Assembly (NCBI RefSeq): GCF_002741985.1 | Contig: NZ_APHW01000022.1 | Location: 124,001-188,000 of the forward strand | DNA from: Vibrio rotiferianus CAIM 577 = LMG 21460 | Lineage (GTDB): Bacteria > Pseudomonadota > Gammaproteobacteria > Enterobacterales > Vibrionaceae | Reading direction: 5' to 3' | Length of the DNA stretch: 64,000 nucleotides | Shown: one piece after another, positions 63,024-64,000 of the stretch | Layout: every line of letters starts with the position of its first letter | How positions within the stretch are numbered: the stretch's first letter is position 1 | Position numbers and translations under genes: made by a program | Notes under the pieces: model-generated | The model's database searches: none | The model's input: the letters and a program-made list of their open reading frames with translations, nothing else | Told to the model about the DNA's origin: nothing

Positions 63024-63058
63024 AAAAAATAATGGCTAGCTCTTAGAGAGCTAGCCAT
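63024..63058 (-). terminator. terminator of the nqr operon
   Basis: ATGGCTAGCTCT/AGAGCTAGCCAT 12-bp stem with a 3-nt loop, followed on the minus strand by TATTTTTTG. Confidence 0.88.
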
Positions 63059-63079
63059 AGATTCAATCACTTAGGGGGA

Positions 63080-64000
63080 TTAACCACCGAAGTCATCTAG
63101 AAGGATGTTTTCATCCTCTACACCTAGATCTTTCAGCATGCCGATTACAGCCGCATTCATCATAGGTGGACCACACATGTAGTATTCACAGTCTTCTGGC
63201 GCTTCATGATCACGTAGGTAGTTCTCGTAAAGAACGTTGTGAATGAAGCCAGTGTAACCATCCCAGTTATCTTCTGGCATAGGGTCAGACAGTGCACAGT
63301 GCCATACGAAGTTATCGTTGTCAGCCGCTAGGCCATCGAAGTCTTCTACGTAGAACATTTCACGCTTAGAACGTGCACCATACCAGAATGACATCTTACG
63401 CTTAGAGTGCAGACGTTTCAGCTGGTCGAAGATATGAGAACGCATTGGAGCCATACCTGCACCACCACCAACGAATACCATTTCAGCATCAGTGTCTTTC
63501 GCGAAGAACTCACCAAATGGACCAGAGATCGTACACTTGTCGCCTTCTTTTAGAGACCAAATGAACGATGACATGATACCAGGTGGTACGTCAGGGTTGT
63601 TTGGCGGCGGCGTAGCGATACGCACGTTAAGCATGATGATACCGTGCTCTTCTGGGTAGTTAGCCATAGAGTATGCGCGGATCGTTTCTTCGTTTACCTT
63701 AGACTCGTAGCGGAACAGGTTAAACTTGTCCCAATCTTCACGGTATTCTTCAGGTACATCGAAATCAGCGTATTTAACGTGGTGAGCTGGCGCTTCAATC
63801 TGGATGTAACCACCAGCACGGAAAGGTACTGATTCGCCATCTGGGATTTGTAGCTTAAGCTCTTTGATGAATGTTGCTTTGTTATCGTTAGAGATAACAG
63901 TACATTCCCACTTCTTAACGCCGAAGATTTCTTCAGGAAGTTCGATGTCCATGTCAGTTTTCATTGCAACCTGACACGCTAGACGCTCACCTTCACGTGC
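63080..64000 (-). CDS. nqrF: Na+-translocating NADH:quinone reductase subunit F, N-terminus beyond window
   Basis: The open frame runs to the window edge; the visible end begins [20 protein letters not shown], the tail of the N-terminal 2Fe-2S ferredoxin domain with one cluster Cys. Then the FAD-binding domain ([11 protein letters not shown]) and NADH-binding domain ([27 protein letters not shown]), ending [11 protein letters not shown]. Entry point of electrons from NADH to the sodium pump in the inner membrane. About 307 of some 407 residues are present. Confidence 0.97.
   Translation of the reverse strand, partial: AREGERLACQVAMKTDMDIELPEEIFGVKKWECTVISNDNKATFIKELKLQIPDGESVPFRAGGYIQIEAPAHHVKYADFDVPEEYREDWDKFNLFRYESKVNEETIRAYSMANYPEEHGIIMLNVRIATPPPNNPDVPPGIMSSFIWSLKEGDKCTISGPFGEFFAKDTDAEMVFVGGGAGMAPMRSHIFDQLKRLHSKRKMSFWYGARSKREMFYVEDFDGLAADNDNFVWHCALSDPMPEDNWDGYTGFIHNVLYENYLRDHEAPEDCEYYMCGPPMMNAAVIGMLKDLGVEDENILLDDFGG

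Noticed and set aside
1..64000. tRNA or rRNA genes
   Set aside because: No cloverleaf with a GTTCRANNC arm or rRNA sequence was noticed; the island is not at a tRNA gene.

Overview
The window looks like chromosome 1 of a Vibrio of the Harveyi group (parahaemolyticus/alginolyticus-like). Reasons: the gammaproteobacterial order rpsB-tsf-pyrH-frr-uppS-cdsA-ispC, a Na+-NQR locus with apbE and nqrM, a CsrB-type RNA downstream of yqcC/truC, and Zur-controlled spare ribosomal protein genes. The species is an inference; no 16S rRNA or species marker is present.

Layout. 1-6230 (minus strand): ispC (C-terminus outside the window), cdsA, uppS, frr, pyrH, tsf, rpsB. 6359-10040 (plus): map and glnD. 10190-13650: yaeH, truC, yqcC, DUF3549, DUF3301 and a GNAT gene. 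13882-14457: a CsrB-family RNA with about 20 AGGA motifs and an upstream UvrY/VarA-type palindrome. 14537-27340: housekeeping genes, including yaiI, a MipA/OmpV porin-like gene whose ribosome binding site is locked in a hairpin, an AbgT transporter, rpmJ2-rpmE2 behind a Zur box, trmO, proS, an NSS transporter, a Gre-like gene broken in a C8 tract, and a RecQ-family helicase.

28354-60147: a mobile island of about 31.8 kb inserted inside dinB. The host dinB is split. Its first 16 codons and LexA box lie at 60148-60231, and the rest (from FAAVEMRDNP on) lies at 27337-28353. At the right end the island carries a four-gene tyrosine-recombinase operon (421-, 749-, 927- and 183-residue reading frames). 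It resembles the intA-CDS2-intB-srap module of the strand-biased circularizing integrative elements described in Vibrio. At the left end it carries a full-length second dinB. The cargo is mainly defence-like: a three-gene PD-(D/E)xK nuclease cassette with a G8 tract at a gene junction; a small-protein cassette; a PHP-ATPase of TrlF type; an HsdM-FRG fusion with a decayed hsdM copy beside it; a group II intron with a frameshifted reverse transcriptase; orphan ParS-like antitoxins; hipBA; and a Cap4-like nuclease/STAND ATPase with a large unknown partner and a DUF5677-like gene.

How the pieces fit. Insertion removes the host DinB catalytic N-terminus, while the island supplies a diverged complete DinB. 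The orphaned LexA-controlled dinB promoter now points at the recombinase operon with no obvious terminator between, so in the integrated state DNA damage could raise recombinase expression. Beyond the island, 60373-64000 holds a diguanylate cyclase, nqrM, apbE and the start-truncated nqrF.
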